A stretch of DNA of 64,000 nt, taken from CAZVLQ01 sp964628185 (lineage in GTDB: Bacteria; Pseudomonadota; Zetaproteobacteria; Mariprofundales; Mariprofundaceae). The stretch lies in contig CAZVLQ010000005.1 of assembly GCA_964628185.1 (NCBI GenBank), positions 35,110 to 99,109 of the forward strand, read 5' to 3'. The notes below the pieces were generated by a model. That model searched no databases. It was not told the origin of the DNA and worked only from the letters and a program-made list of their open reading frames with translations. Below are positions 42,992 through 50,302 of the stretch, piece after piece. A program made the position numbers and the translations under genes. Each line of letters opens with the position of its first letter. Positions within the stretch are counted from its first letter, which is position 1.

Positions 42992-43990
42992 TCAGGAAGG
43001 TCTTGTGCCGTTCAGGCGCAGTTGCCCGGCTTCTTCGTCTTTTTCCTCATGCCCGCTGCTGCCCGGTCCGGATGAAATCGTGCAGACCGCAAGAAAAAAA
43101 AGCAGTTCCACGACGGTCAGAAACAGACGATATGAAACGGAAACAAGAATCGCCAGATCCATCTTCATTCCCGGCATGGCCGTAAGAAACAGGACGATCA
43201 CGCCTTCGCGCACACCCAGCCCGCCGGGGGCAAACACAGCCAGCATGCCAGCGGCTCCGGCAAGATTGATGATCGCCGTAGCAATCAGAAGATTGGGAAG
43301 GGTCAGCGGGAATGGCGTCAGTGTGTTGATGAAGAGAAGAAAAACCATGCCTCCCGCGACGCCCAGCAGGGCGTAAAGGATAAAAAACAGGCCCGCCTTG
43401 CCGCCGGTTAGCGGCATAAAGCGCACGTTTTTTTCAGGTGGCCTTTTCTCGGCAACAAGGGCCAGCAACTGCCTGAACAGCGGTGAGACGACAATCACGA
43501 TAATCAGCATGGCGCCGCACAGGAACGCAACGGCTTCACCGTGAAGTTTCCCGGCCCAGGCGCCCGGATAAACGAGCAGCACCGTGGCTGCAACCAGCAG
43601 GGCGCTGCCGATCATCAGCAGGAACTCGTACAGGGAAGTCATGACAACAGCCCCCCGGCTGTAGCCATAGCGGGTCAGATACAGCATGCGCCCGATCATG
43701 ATGGCCACCTTGCCGGGGATATATCTGCCCAGATATCCGGCCATGAAAATTCTGAGCCAGTTTGGCAGTGATATTTTTATGGAGACGGTCTGGGCCTGGC
43801 GTTGTAAAAACATCCATAACGTACCGGCAACGGTAAAAAAGAACAGTCCGGCCAGAAGCGCGGGCAGCAGGAAGGCAGCGTGCATACGCCCGAGATAGAG
43901 GGGCAGTGTTTCCCGATTGGATGAAAAAAAATAGCCGAGAAACAGGACGATCATCACAATATAGACGAAGGAGAAAACCCTTTTTGCCAT
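42992..43990 (-). CDS. Flippase-like (UPF0104/LPG_synthase_TM) membrane protein
   Basis: Polytopic inner-membrane protein, 332 residues, with about eight hydrophobic segments. The family hallmarks are IFMAGYLGRYIPGKVAIMIGR (split as MAGYLGRYIPGK and RMLYLTRYGYS) and the C-terminal APGGLGVREGVIVLFL with Gly-Gly-Leu-Gly-x-Arg-Glu. Members are associated with glycolipid or polyprenyl-linked sugar synthesis and transport, without proven mechanism. ATG 43990 is chosen over an upstream frame to 44086 because that would overlap the acetyltransferase. It is 5 bp after the acetyltransferase and part of the surface-glycan run 42992-49675. Confidence 0.8.
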   Translation of the reverse strand: MAKRVFSFVYIVMIVLFLGYFFSSNRETLPLYLGRMHAAFLLPALLAGLFFFTVAGTLWMFLQRQAQTVSIKISLPNWLRIFMAGYLGRYIPGKVAIMIGRMLYLTRYGYSRGAVVMTSLYEFLLMIGSALLVAATVLLVYPGAWAGKLHGEAVAFLCGAMLIIVIVVSPLFRQLLALVAEKRPPEKNVRFMPLTGGKAGLFFILYALLGVAGGMVFLLFINTLTPFPLTLPNLLIATAIINLAGAAGMLAVFAPGGLGVREGVIVLFLTAMPGMKMDLAILVSVSYRLFLTVVELLFFLAVCTISSGPGSSGHEEKDEEAGQLRLNGTRPS

Positions 43991-43995
43991 GCGTG

Positions 43996-44514
43996 TTACG
44001 ATGGCTCCGCAAGCCGTTTGATGACCTTCGCCGGCACGCCCGCCACGACGCTGTCCGGGGGGATGTCCCGGTTCACCAGGGCGCATGCCCCGACGACGCA
44101 GTTTTCTCCGATGGTCACGCCGTGCAGGATGGTCGCTCCCGCGCCGATATACACATTGTCACGGATCGTAATTCCGCCATGGCAATCATCATACCCCCTG
44201 GACTTGAGGGCGGGAATGGCCATTGCCGTATGGGTGATGAGGGAGCAGCGCATGGAGATGACCACGTGACTGCCAAGCTCAATGGCGTCGCTTGTGTCCA
44301 GCAGCACGTCCCTGCCGATATGGCAGCTATCACCCATGCGAATATTTTTAAACGCTGTATTGGTAAGGATCAGCGGCGTATAAATTCGGCAGCGTCCGCC
44401 AATCCTGGCGCCCAGCAGACGCAGTAGAAATGCGCATGCGGCCGGTGGAACGAGAAACATAAAGGCCTTGTTGAGCACCTCAAGGATCGTGTGTCGGTAA
44501 ATTCTTGCCAGCAT
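43996..44514 (-). CDS. Left-handed beta-helix (hexapeptide-repeat) acyltransferase
   Basis: A 172-residue acetyltransferase-like protein. Hexapeptide repeats are visible from about residue 55 (IRMGDSCHIGRDVLLDTSDAIELGSHVVIS) and again at ITIRDNVYIGAGATILHG and VTIGENCVVGACALV. It ends in the family's VVAGVPAKVIKRL. This is the LacA/WbbJ/maltose-acetyltransferase type, which O-acetylates sugars. The N-terminal ~35 residues are hydrophobic and may be membrane-associated. It lies between GT2 (11 bp) and the flippase-like gene (5 bp), so its acceptor is probably a glycan or lipid-linked sugar made by this cluster. Confidence 0.85.
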   Translation of the reverse strand: MLARIYRHTILEVLNKAFMFLVPPAACAFLLRLLGARIGGRCRIYTPLILTNTAFKNIRMGDSCHIGRDVLLDTSDAIELGSHVVISMRCSLITHTAMAIPALKSRGYDDCHGGITIRDNVYIGAGATILHGVTIGENCVVGACALVNRDIPPDSVVAGVPAKVIKRLAEPS

Positions 44515-44525
44515 AGTCCAGGCTC

Positions 44526-45371
44526 CTAGAGCTTTCCCTGGGTGTGGATGGCGGCCAGTTGTTCGGCAAGCAGGCCCATGAGAAACACCAGCAGCGATAC
44601 GATCAGCAGTAATACGGACATATTGGTGAAATGCCCGTGATACAGGGTGTACAGGGAATAGCCGGCGCCCAGCAGACCAAAGAAAAGACTGATTGGAAGA
44701 AAGATGCGCATGGGAGAAAAAAGCGTCACCAGCTTCAGAATGATCAGAAAAAAGCGGGAACCGTCCTGCAACGGGCGGATTTTGCTTTTGCCGATACGGG
44801 GCCGGGTGTGGATCGGGATATACTTCAGGTTTGCGCCGGCCTTCAGCATGGCCATCGTGGATGTGGTCGGATAGGAAAAGCCGTGGGGAAAAAGGTGCAG
44901 ATAGGGCAGAATCATCTCCCTTTTGAAGGCGCGAAAACCGCTGGTCAGGTCCCGGACCGGAAAACGGGTCGTATAGCTTGCCAGCGCATTGAGTATCCAG
45001 TTGGCGATACCGCGGTGCATGCCTGCCTGCCCCGCCATGGTGCGCGCGCCGACCACCATGTCATAAGCGGGAAAACATTCGAGCAGCCGGACGATATCCG
45101 CCGGGTCATGCTGCCCGTCACCGTCCAGCAGAACAACGATGTCCCCGCCCGCGGCGCGAATGCCGGTCCTGACAGCGGCGCCGTTGCCCTTGTTGTAGGG
45201 GTGACGGATCACCCTGGCGCCCGCCTGTTCGGCAAGTGCGGCAGTCTGATCCCCGGAGCCGTCGTCCACGACGATCAGTTCACCCTCCGGGTAAAGCGCC
45301 CGGATGTCCGCCACGGCTTTGGCAATGGCGTTTTCCTCATTGAAGGCGGGAATGATGATGCTTACCTGCAA
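44526..45371 (-). CDS. GT2 family glycosyltransferase, dolichyl-phosphate sugar synthase type
   Basis: A 281-residue GT-A enzyme. It opens VSIIIPAFNEENAIAKAV, has the nucleotide-sugar segment LIVVDDGSGDQTA and NKGNGAAVRTGI, and the metal motif VVLLDGDGQHDPADI (DGD). DLTSGFRAFKREMI and two C-terminal hydrophobic segments (about 214-235 and 246-268) follow. This architecture is that of polyprenyl-phosphate mannose/glucose synthases, which make the donors used by GT39-like enzymes. Its start overlaps the end of the GT39-like gene by 10 bp, consistent with a shared pathway. Confidence 0.87.
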   Translation of the reverse strand: MQVSIIIPAFNEENAIAKAVADIRALYPEGELIVVDDGSGDQTAALAEQAGARVIRHPYNKGNGAAVRTGIRAAGGDIVVLLDGDGQHDPADIVRLLECFPAYDMVVGARTMAGQAGMHRGIANWILNALASYTTRFPVRDLTSGFRAFKREMILPYLHLFPHGFSYPTTSTMAMLKAGANLKYIPIHTRPRIGKSKIRPLQDGSRFFLIILKLVTLFSPMRIFLPISLFFGLLGAGYSLYTLYHGHFTNMSVLLLIVSLLVFLMGLLAEQLAAIHTQGKL

Positions 45372-46825
45372 GACGTCAGCCTCCGCAATTCAAATTCACC
45401 CTGCCTGGCCAGCAGGCAGGTATGCGCAAGGAATGCGCGCCATTTGTCCGGCATATCATTGCCCAGTGTCCGCTCCGCCAGATTCCGTTGCATCAGCAGG
45501 TAAGACTGCGGCCTGGACGTTCCTTGTGCAATGGATTGCCGCAGGCTTTTTCCTTCCTCGCCAAAGTCGACGCGGTAGGACCGCTCCAGATAGTAGGCCC
45601 GCCCGCCCGTCCACAACAGGTAGATTTTCGCGTTCTTCGGGAGACGGGTTGCGGCCCGGCGTTGCAGTGCATAATCCGGTACATGCACGCGAAGAAAAGC
45701 ATCCCGGCCGTGCAGCCAGAACTGCCACGGCGCCAGTTGCGTCAGGTAAATCGCCACCGGGTAGATGACAATAAGCAGGCTGACCGCCAGAAAGCCCCTG
45801 CGCCGGGACGGGCGCAGCCGTTGCAGGTATGCCATGGCGGCTGGAAGCAAAAATACGCTGGCGGGAAGCATATAGCGCGCCCGCACGCCCGTGCTCAGGG
45901 CGACGGCAAGATAGCAGCCTGCGGCGACAAGCAGCGCCATGATGCGCCGGTCATGGCGCCACGCCCACAGGGCGGGAAGGGCGGTCAGCAGCACCGGGCT
46001 GAGCATGCCGTCAAACAGGCGCGGATTGTTGATTTCGCCCCGGAAAAAGGCGCGCAGCGGCGCCAGTTGAGCCCACCACAGGCTTTCACCGTAAGCATGA
46101 GTGCGGTAAGCAAGCCAGGACAGGCTGCTGTGCGCCTCGCCCAGCGGAAATACGGGATTACCCAGAGCCAGGGCGTTCCATGCATACCACCAGGCCGCCA
46201 CGCAGATTGCGGCCACAGCCATGCGCAGCCCGTATGCGATCGCGGTCCTGCCGGACGCATGACAACGCCAGAGCAGGCCCAGGCCCGCGGCAAGGGCGAG
46301 GGGTATGCCGTTGTATTTGATCAGCATGCCAAGGCCGGCGAGAATGCCGAGCATCCATGCATCACGCGAGGCGAGCGTAATACGGCTCAACAGCAGCACC
46401 ATGCCCGCCGCGGTGGCACACAGCCACAAATCGTCATAGGCCCAGCCGCACAGCGAGAAGACGGTGGGCATGCTGATCCAGACAAGCGCGCCCCACATGC
46501 GGCCGGACGCATCCAGATCAAGCCGGCGCATGGCGCGGTCCAGCAACAGCAGCGTGAGCAGGGCTCCCGCCGCATGCCACAGTGAAGCGGCCCAGTCCCA
46601 TGCATGGCCGGCAAAGAGCAGATAAGGGATATCCGCCAGGGGTGGATAGGCGGTGAAGGCAAGCCGGGCGTTGCGCCAGAACAGGCCGTGTTCCCCCCAC
46701 AGCAGCGGCAGCATCAGATGATCATTCAGTGCATCGCGGGAAAAAGGGGGGACAAGTCCGAAAACGGATGCGGCCAGCCAAACGAACATGGCGGGAAAAA
46801 GCGGATGTCGGCAGACGCCGCGCAT
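45362..46825 (-). CDS. GT39/ArnT-like polytopic glycosyltransferase
   Basis: Integral-membrane GT-C-type protein of 487 residues with about ten hydrophobic segments. The first lumenal loop holds an acidic pair after TM1 (PPFSRDALNDHLMLP), the usual catalytic region. AFTAYPPLADIPYLLFAG, a Pro-rich loop typical of PMT/ArnT-like enzymes, follows. Later segments include ARYMLPASVFLLPAAMAYL, and the C-terminal ~90 residues are soluble. It probably moves a sugar from a polyprenyl-phosphate carrier to a periplasmic acceptor. It lies between the gene at 46835 (9 bp) and GT2 (10-bp overlap). Donor and acceptor are unknown. Confidence 0.72.
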   Translation of the reverse strand: MRGVCRHPLFPAMFVWLAASVFGLVPPFSRDALNDHLMLPLLWGEHGLFWRNARLAFTAYPPLADIPYLLFAGHAWDWAASLWHAAGALLTLLLLDRAMRRLDLDASGRMWGALVWISMPTVFSLCGWAYDDLWLCATAAGMVLLLSRITLASRDAWMLGILAGLGMLIKYNGIPLALAAGLGLLWRCHASGRTAIAYGLRMAVAAICVAAWWYAWNALALGNPVFPLGEAHSSLSWLAYRTHAYGESLWWAQLAPLRAFFRGEINNPRLFDGMLSPVLLTALPALWAWRHDRRIMALLVAAGCYLAVALSTGVRARYMLPASVFLLPAAMAYLQRLRPSRRRGFLAVSLLIVIYPVAIYLTQLAPWQFWLHGRDAFLRVHVPDYALQRRAATRLPKNAKIYLLWTGGRAYYLERSYRVDFGEEGKSLRQSIAQGTSRPQSYLLMQRNLAERTLGNDMPDKWRAFLAHTCLLARQGEFELRRLTSCR

Positions 46826-46834
46826 GGCTTGCTC

Positions 46835-47473
46835 CTAGCCCGCCATATACAGGCTGCCAAGCCAGGCAAGCCAGCCACCAAGGGACACGCCTGCAACAGA
46901 CCAGCGGCGGTCCGGCATCCATTCCGACCAGTGCCAGATCAGCATGCCTGTGGCGCCGATCCACAGGATTAAAAAACAGAACTGCATCAGACCCCGGAAG
47001 GCCGGGATATCCCTCGGGTGGGTGGTGAGCAGGCGCGCATCTTCCACCTGAATCGCGGCGCCGGACATCATGGACTGCGCATCCGTTTCAGCGGACAGGC
47101 GTGCTATCCGGGTATTGGCTTTCCGTAGCAGGGCAGGCTCGGGTTGTCCAAACAGGTTGCGGGTGGATAAAAGGGCGCCGCGCAAGCGCCGCCATCCGTT
47201 CAGGGCAAGATGTTGTTTGCCTTTAGCCTCAGCCGCACGAATCGCGGCAAGCATTTCCGTTATGGCGGTCCGGTGATCACCGGGCCATGGCAGTCTTGCA
47301 TGGATGGCACGCTCAAAAGCAATCAGTGCACGCCCCGTGTTGCCCTGCCGTGCATATGTCCGGGCTTGATCCAGTTGTGAGTGAGCAATCCAGGCAATAC
47401 GCGCCGTGAACGAGATGAAAAACACCAGCATCAGCAGGGAGATGATGCGGACGGCCGGATGAATGCGCATCAT
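46835..47473 (-). CDS. Membrane protein with helical (TPR-like) middle, glycan-cluster associated
   Basis: Unnamed protein of about 212 residues. It has an N-terminal anchor (about 8-28, VRIISLLMLVFFISFTARIA) and a helical middle (LDQARTYARQGNTGRALIAF, ERAIHARLPWPGDH, KQHLALNGWRRLRGAL). Two C-terminal membrane segments follow (about 160-183 and 190-210). Starts at ATG 47473 or 47470 are tandem, with CAGGAAAC just upstream. A longer frame to 47542 would read into a repeat fragment and is rejected. It sits between the DUF2723 gene and the GT39-like gene, with 9 bp to the latter, suggesting an accessory role in the same pathway. Confidence 0.6.
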   Translation of the reverse strand: MMRIHPAVRIISLLMLVFFISFTARIAWIAHSQLDQARTYARQGNTGRALIAFERAIHARLPWPGDHRTAITEMLAAIRAAEAKGKQHLALNGWRRLRGALLSTRNLFGQPEPALLRKANTRIARLSAETDAQSMMSGAAIQVEDARLLTTHPRDIPAFRGLMQFCFLILWIGATGMLIWHWSEWMPDRRWSVAGVSLGGWLAWLGSLYMAG

Positions 47474-47503
47474 GTTTCCTGAAAATCCCTGTAATGCGAA
47501 ACC

Positions 47504-47627
47504 GGATCGGGCCTGAAACCGAACAGGGTAAACTGCAAGCACGGATAAAACAGCCGGACTCCATGCAAGGCCTTGATATTAGGCAATATCCTATCCATCA
47601 GATGTCCGCCTTCGTACAATGTGCGGG
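47504..47627 (-). mobile_element. MITE-like element, fragment F (diverged left half, reversed)
   Basis: Aligns over ~124 bp with the reversed copy at 54685, from GATCGGGCCTGAAACC through ATCCATCAGATGTCCGCC to the terminal GTGCGGGC. It lacks the invariant right half. It is more diverged than the other copies, so probably older. It overlaps the last 37 bases of the DUF2723 gene and includes its stop codon. Confidence 0.75.
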
Positions 47628-49675
47628 CTTGCACCTGTTTCCGCATGAATCATGTTGCGATAGGCAATGAATGATCTGGTGTCGCCATAGCGCAGAAACG
47701 TCTCCCTGAAATGTCGCAACGCCTTTTTCCTTTCCCCGTGCCTGAGCAGCCACAGGGCCAGGTTATGCGCCCCGTCATCGTTGTGCGCATGTTCGGCAAG
47801 CTGAAACATGACCCTGGCGCCGCGCGCATGGCCGATTCTGGCGAAAACAACACCCATGTCATTTTCAAGCACGCCCGGTTTGAGGGCCGTGCCGCGCATC
47901 CAGTGCAGCCACCATTTAAGCATGCCTTCCGCCGTGTGAACACATTGCGGTTGCCGGTTCGTGGCCAGCTTGAACCAGGAAAAATAACCATGCTGCAGAA
48001 ACTGGCCAAATTCCGGATCGGATATTGTCTTTTTTTCAGCCAGCATCGCCGAAAGACTGTCGGAAAAGGCTGATTGAAGCGTCCGGCAGTCATTGTGCAC
48101 GACACGGGAGGAAAGCGGCGCCCACCAGAAGGCGCCGGAGGGTGCAAGATAATGAATGAATACATGCAGATAGTCTTCATCCATATCGAGATAAAAGCGG
48201 CTTCTGTCCGTATTGCCGGACAGCAGTTCCCGCAGAAAGCGCGTCTTCACCGCAACTGAGGGCGCGCCATTAAGCGGCAATGCCGTTTGCGGATATTTCA
48301 GCAAGGGGATGTGCCGGGGACGGAGCGGGCGGAAATATTGCGGGCTGATCACATCGCCCAGACCAATAACAGTGACGTCCGGGCGCAGCCCTTCAAGATT
48401 TTGCAGGCCAAGCAGGTGAAACCAGGAAGGTCCGGCCAGTACGGTGGCCCGGTATGGCAGATTGAGCAATTGCGTACGCACCAGTTCACTGGGCAGATAC
48501 GCGGCCTTGCCCGCGACAAAATGCAGGGCATTTTGATACAGGCTCAGGAACACCATGGCGGCAAGCATGGCGGCCGCCGTCAGCCCGGCCCGGCGGAAAC
48601 GGGCGTATGTCAGATCAAGTATCATTTTTAACGCCGTCATCGCACCCAGAAGAATTATACCGAACGCCGCCGTCAGCACCGTTCCCGATGTCCAGTCGAT
48701 GAAAAACACAAACAGAAAAAGCGCGCCGGAAAGGGAGACCCATGCCAGCCTGAAATGACGGATCATCACCCAGATCCAGCCGCATGCGATAAGCAGCAGG
48801 CCGGCAAGCCCCAGCCAGTCTCCAAGTACCGCTGTCTGGGCAAAGATCGCATCGGATACAGTATGCCCGACGGTGGAAAAATGGGTGGAGGCATCCTTTT
48901 CATCCAGCACCTGACGCCAGAATCCCTGCCATGTTTCCGCGTTGCCCCAGTCAAGCGACGGCTCATTGCGCGAACGCAGCGGCAGGTAGAGATAGACCAT
49001 CAGGCCCCAGGTCCCCGCCAGCAGGCCTGACGCCGCCGTTTTCCAGGCCTGACGCAAATGCGTGTGCACGCCGATAGCGATGATGAACGGCAGCAGGAAA
49101 ACGCCCAGCATGGCATGGTTGCCGCAGCCCAGACCCGCCAGGAATACGGCCAGCACATAACGGCGGATATCCCTTGTGCGCAGGAAATCAAACAAAAGTA
49201 TACAGATCAGAAAAGCGAATGCCGCAAACAGGGAATAGGCCTCCGACTGAATCGCATTTTCAATCTGCGGTGGCATCAGCATCCAGCAGATGCTGACCCA
49301 TCCGGCCAGCCCGCGTTCGTGGCGGGCAATGGTTTCGTTTCTCTTCAGACAGGCAAGGAAAGAAAGCGCCGCTTCGTACAGCAGTACGCCGGACACAAGC
49401 GTGAGCAGCGCACTGAAGGCATGGTTGCGCATGACGATATCGGCAAGTGGGAACTGCTCCGCGGCCCATGCCAGGGCGGCGTACAGGGGGAATCCGGCCG
49501 GGTGCGAGATGCCCAGGCCCCATGCCGCAACGACAAATTCAGGCCCGTCGCGCCAGGATGCCGCGGGCTCGACCAGCCAGGGCAGCAGGGTGGCGCATAA
49601 CCCCCATGTCAGTATCAGCCAGGCGGGATAACGGTTGGCCACGCTCGGAGATCTAAAACGGGATTGATTCGTCAT
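47591..49675 (-). CDS. DUF2723-family (TMEM260-like) protein O-glycosyltransferase candidate
   Basis: A 694-residue polytopic membrane protein. The N-terminal DUF2723 domain carries PAASWRDGPEFVVAAWGLGI, then SHPAGFPLYAALAW, the conserved Asp/Glu and His-Pro loop after TM1. About eleven hydrophobic segments extend to about residue 385. A soluble C-terminal part has TPR-like helices (DMGVVFARIGHARGARVMFQ; LWLLRHGERKKALRHFRETF). Relatives in eukaryotes are O-mannosyltransferases; bacterial substrates are unknown. Start ATG 49675 with GAGGAG lies within an inverted repeat, and the stop TAG plus the last ~12 residues lie in repeat fragment F. It is the first gene after the pilin on the same strand. 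Confidence 0.8.
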   Translation of the reverse strand: MTNQSRFRSPSVANRYPAWLILTWGLCATLLPWLVEPAASWRDGPEFVVAAWGLGISHPAGFPLYAALAWAAEQFPLADIVMRNHAFSALLTLVSGVLLYEAALSFLACLKRNETIARHERGLAGWVSICWMLMPPQIENAIQSEAYSLFAAFAFLICILLFDFLRTRDIRRYVLAVFLAGLGCGNHAMLGVFLLPFIIAIGVHTHLRQAWKTAASGLLAGTWGLMVYLYLPLRSRNEPSLDWGNAETWQGFWRQVLDEKDASTHFSTVGHTVSDAIFAQTAVLGDWLGLAGLLLIACGWIWVMIRHFRLAWVSLSGALFLFVFFIDWTSGTVLTAAFGIILLGAMTALKMILDLTYARFRRAGLTAAAMLAAMVFLSLYQNALHFVAGKAAYLPSELVRTQLLNLPYRATVLAGPSWFHLLGLQNLEGLRPDVTVIGLGDVISPQYFRPLRPRHIPLLKYPQTALPLNGAPSVAVKTRFLRELLSGNTDRSRFYLDMDEDYLHVFIHYLAPSGAFWWAPLSSRVVHNDCRTLQSAFSDSLSAMLAEKKTISDPEFGQFLQHGYFSWFKLATNRQPQCVHTAEGMLKWWLHWMRGTALKPGVLENDMGVVFARIGHARGARVMFQLAEHAHNDDGAHNLALWLLRHGERKKALRHFRETFLRYGDTRSFIAYRNMIHAETGASPHIVRRRTSDG

Positions 49676-49694
49676 TTCGCTCCTCGCAATGACG
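49670..49694. repeat. Inverted repeat overlapping the DUF2723 start codon
   Basis: Arms CGTCATT (49670-49676) and AATGACG (49688-49694) enclose GCGAGGAGCGA on the minus strand. The minus-strand reading CGTCATTGCGAGGAGCGA then AATGACG resembles a short palindrome dispersed in many bacterial genomes. It provides both the Shine-Dalgarno (GAGGAG) and the ATG of the DUF2723 gene. Confidence 0.6.
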
Positions 49695-49823
49695 AGAGGG
49701 GGCTTTCCAAGAGGGCGTACAGACCTGCGCCATCCCGCAAGGAACCCCGACGGGACCGGGATGGCCGGGGTTAATGTCTACTCAGCCAATAGCCCGGCGT
49801 TGGCTGTGTGATGACGCCTGTTT

Positions 49824-50192
49824 TTATCGAATAGTGCCCACTGATCCGGTCACCGTGTAGGTATGGTCGCCCTTTGAATGCCTTGAGGTGCCGGTATAGT
49901 CGGTTCCACTCGTACCCAACGTCAAGGTCACATTGTTCGAGACGGCATAGCCCAGCGTTACGTTTCTGGCCGGACCCGTCGTGGCGGACAAGGCGAAATA
50001 TTTCTGTTTGTCCGCGAAGTAGGCCTCTTCGGCCGTCATGGCATTGCGCAGGTCGCTTTCGGCCGCGCTATTGAATGCCTTCTTCCGGTAGGCGGAAAAC
50101 TGGGGGATGGCGATTGCGGCAAGAATGCCGATAATCGCGATGACAATCATTAATTCAATCAGGGTGAATCCTTTCTCTTTTTTCTTCAACAT
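49824..50192 (-). CDS. pilA: Type IV pilin, PilA/PilE class
   Basis: Structural type IV pilin of 122 residues. Short basic leader MLKKKEKG, then the prepilin peptidase cleavage and N-methylated helix G/FTLIELMIVIAIIG with the conserved Glu5. The amphipathic continuation has AFNSAAESDLRNAMTAEEAY. The small C-terminal domain has no Cys pair and ends in TYTVTGSVGTIR. Thr/Ser/Gly-rich stretches (TLTLGTSGTDYTGTS) could be O-glycosylated. An AAGGAG lies eight bases before the ATG, and a sigma-54 -24/-12 site lies ~70 bp upstream. Two weak hairpins downstream (49743-49772 and 49790-49811) lack T-runs. Glycosyltransferase genes follow on the same strand. Confidence 0.9.
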   Translation of the reverse strand: MLKKKEKGFTLIELMIVIAIIGILAAIAIPQFSAYRKKAFNSAAESDLRNAMTAEEAYFADKQKYFALSATTGPARNVTLGYAVSNNVTLTLGTSGTDYTGTSRHSKGDHTYTVTGSVGTIR

Positions 50193-50261
50193 GTCAAAAT
50201 CTCCTTAGGCTTCATGCCTCCCTCTCCATGGCACAAGAGAAGAAAATGGAGCCAACGATAG

Positions 50262-50278
50262 CGCAAGCCCGAAGCCAA
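50262..50278 (-). promoter_or_regulatory. Sigma-54 -24/-12 promoter of the pilin gene
   Basis: On the minus strand it reads TTGGCTTCGGGCTTGCG. The GG and GC dinucleotides are exactly 10 bases apart, and the site matches the consensus TGGC...TTGC at the key positions. Predicted start of transcription is near 50251, giving a ~58-base leader to the pilin ATG. Sigma-54 control is common for pilin genes, and an NtrC-family activator gene lies in the window. Confidence 0.6.
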
Positions 50279-50302
50279 GGGAAGGGGCGTCGAATATCCG
50301 GG

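Noticed and set aside
49743..49811. Two hairpins after the pilin gene as intrinsic terminators
   Set aside because: Stems of only six or seven pairs and no T-run on the minus strand.
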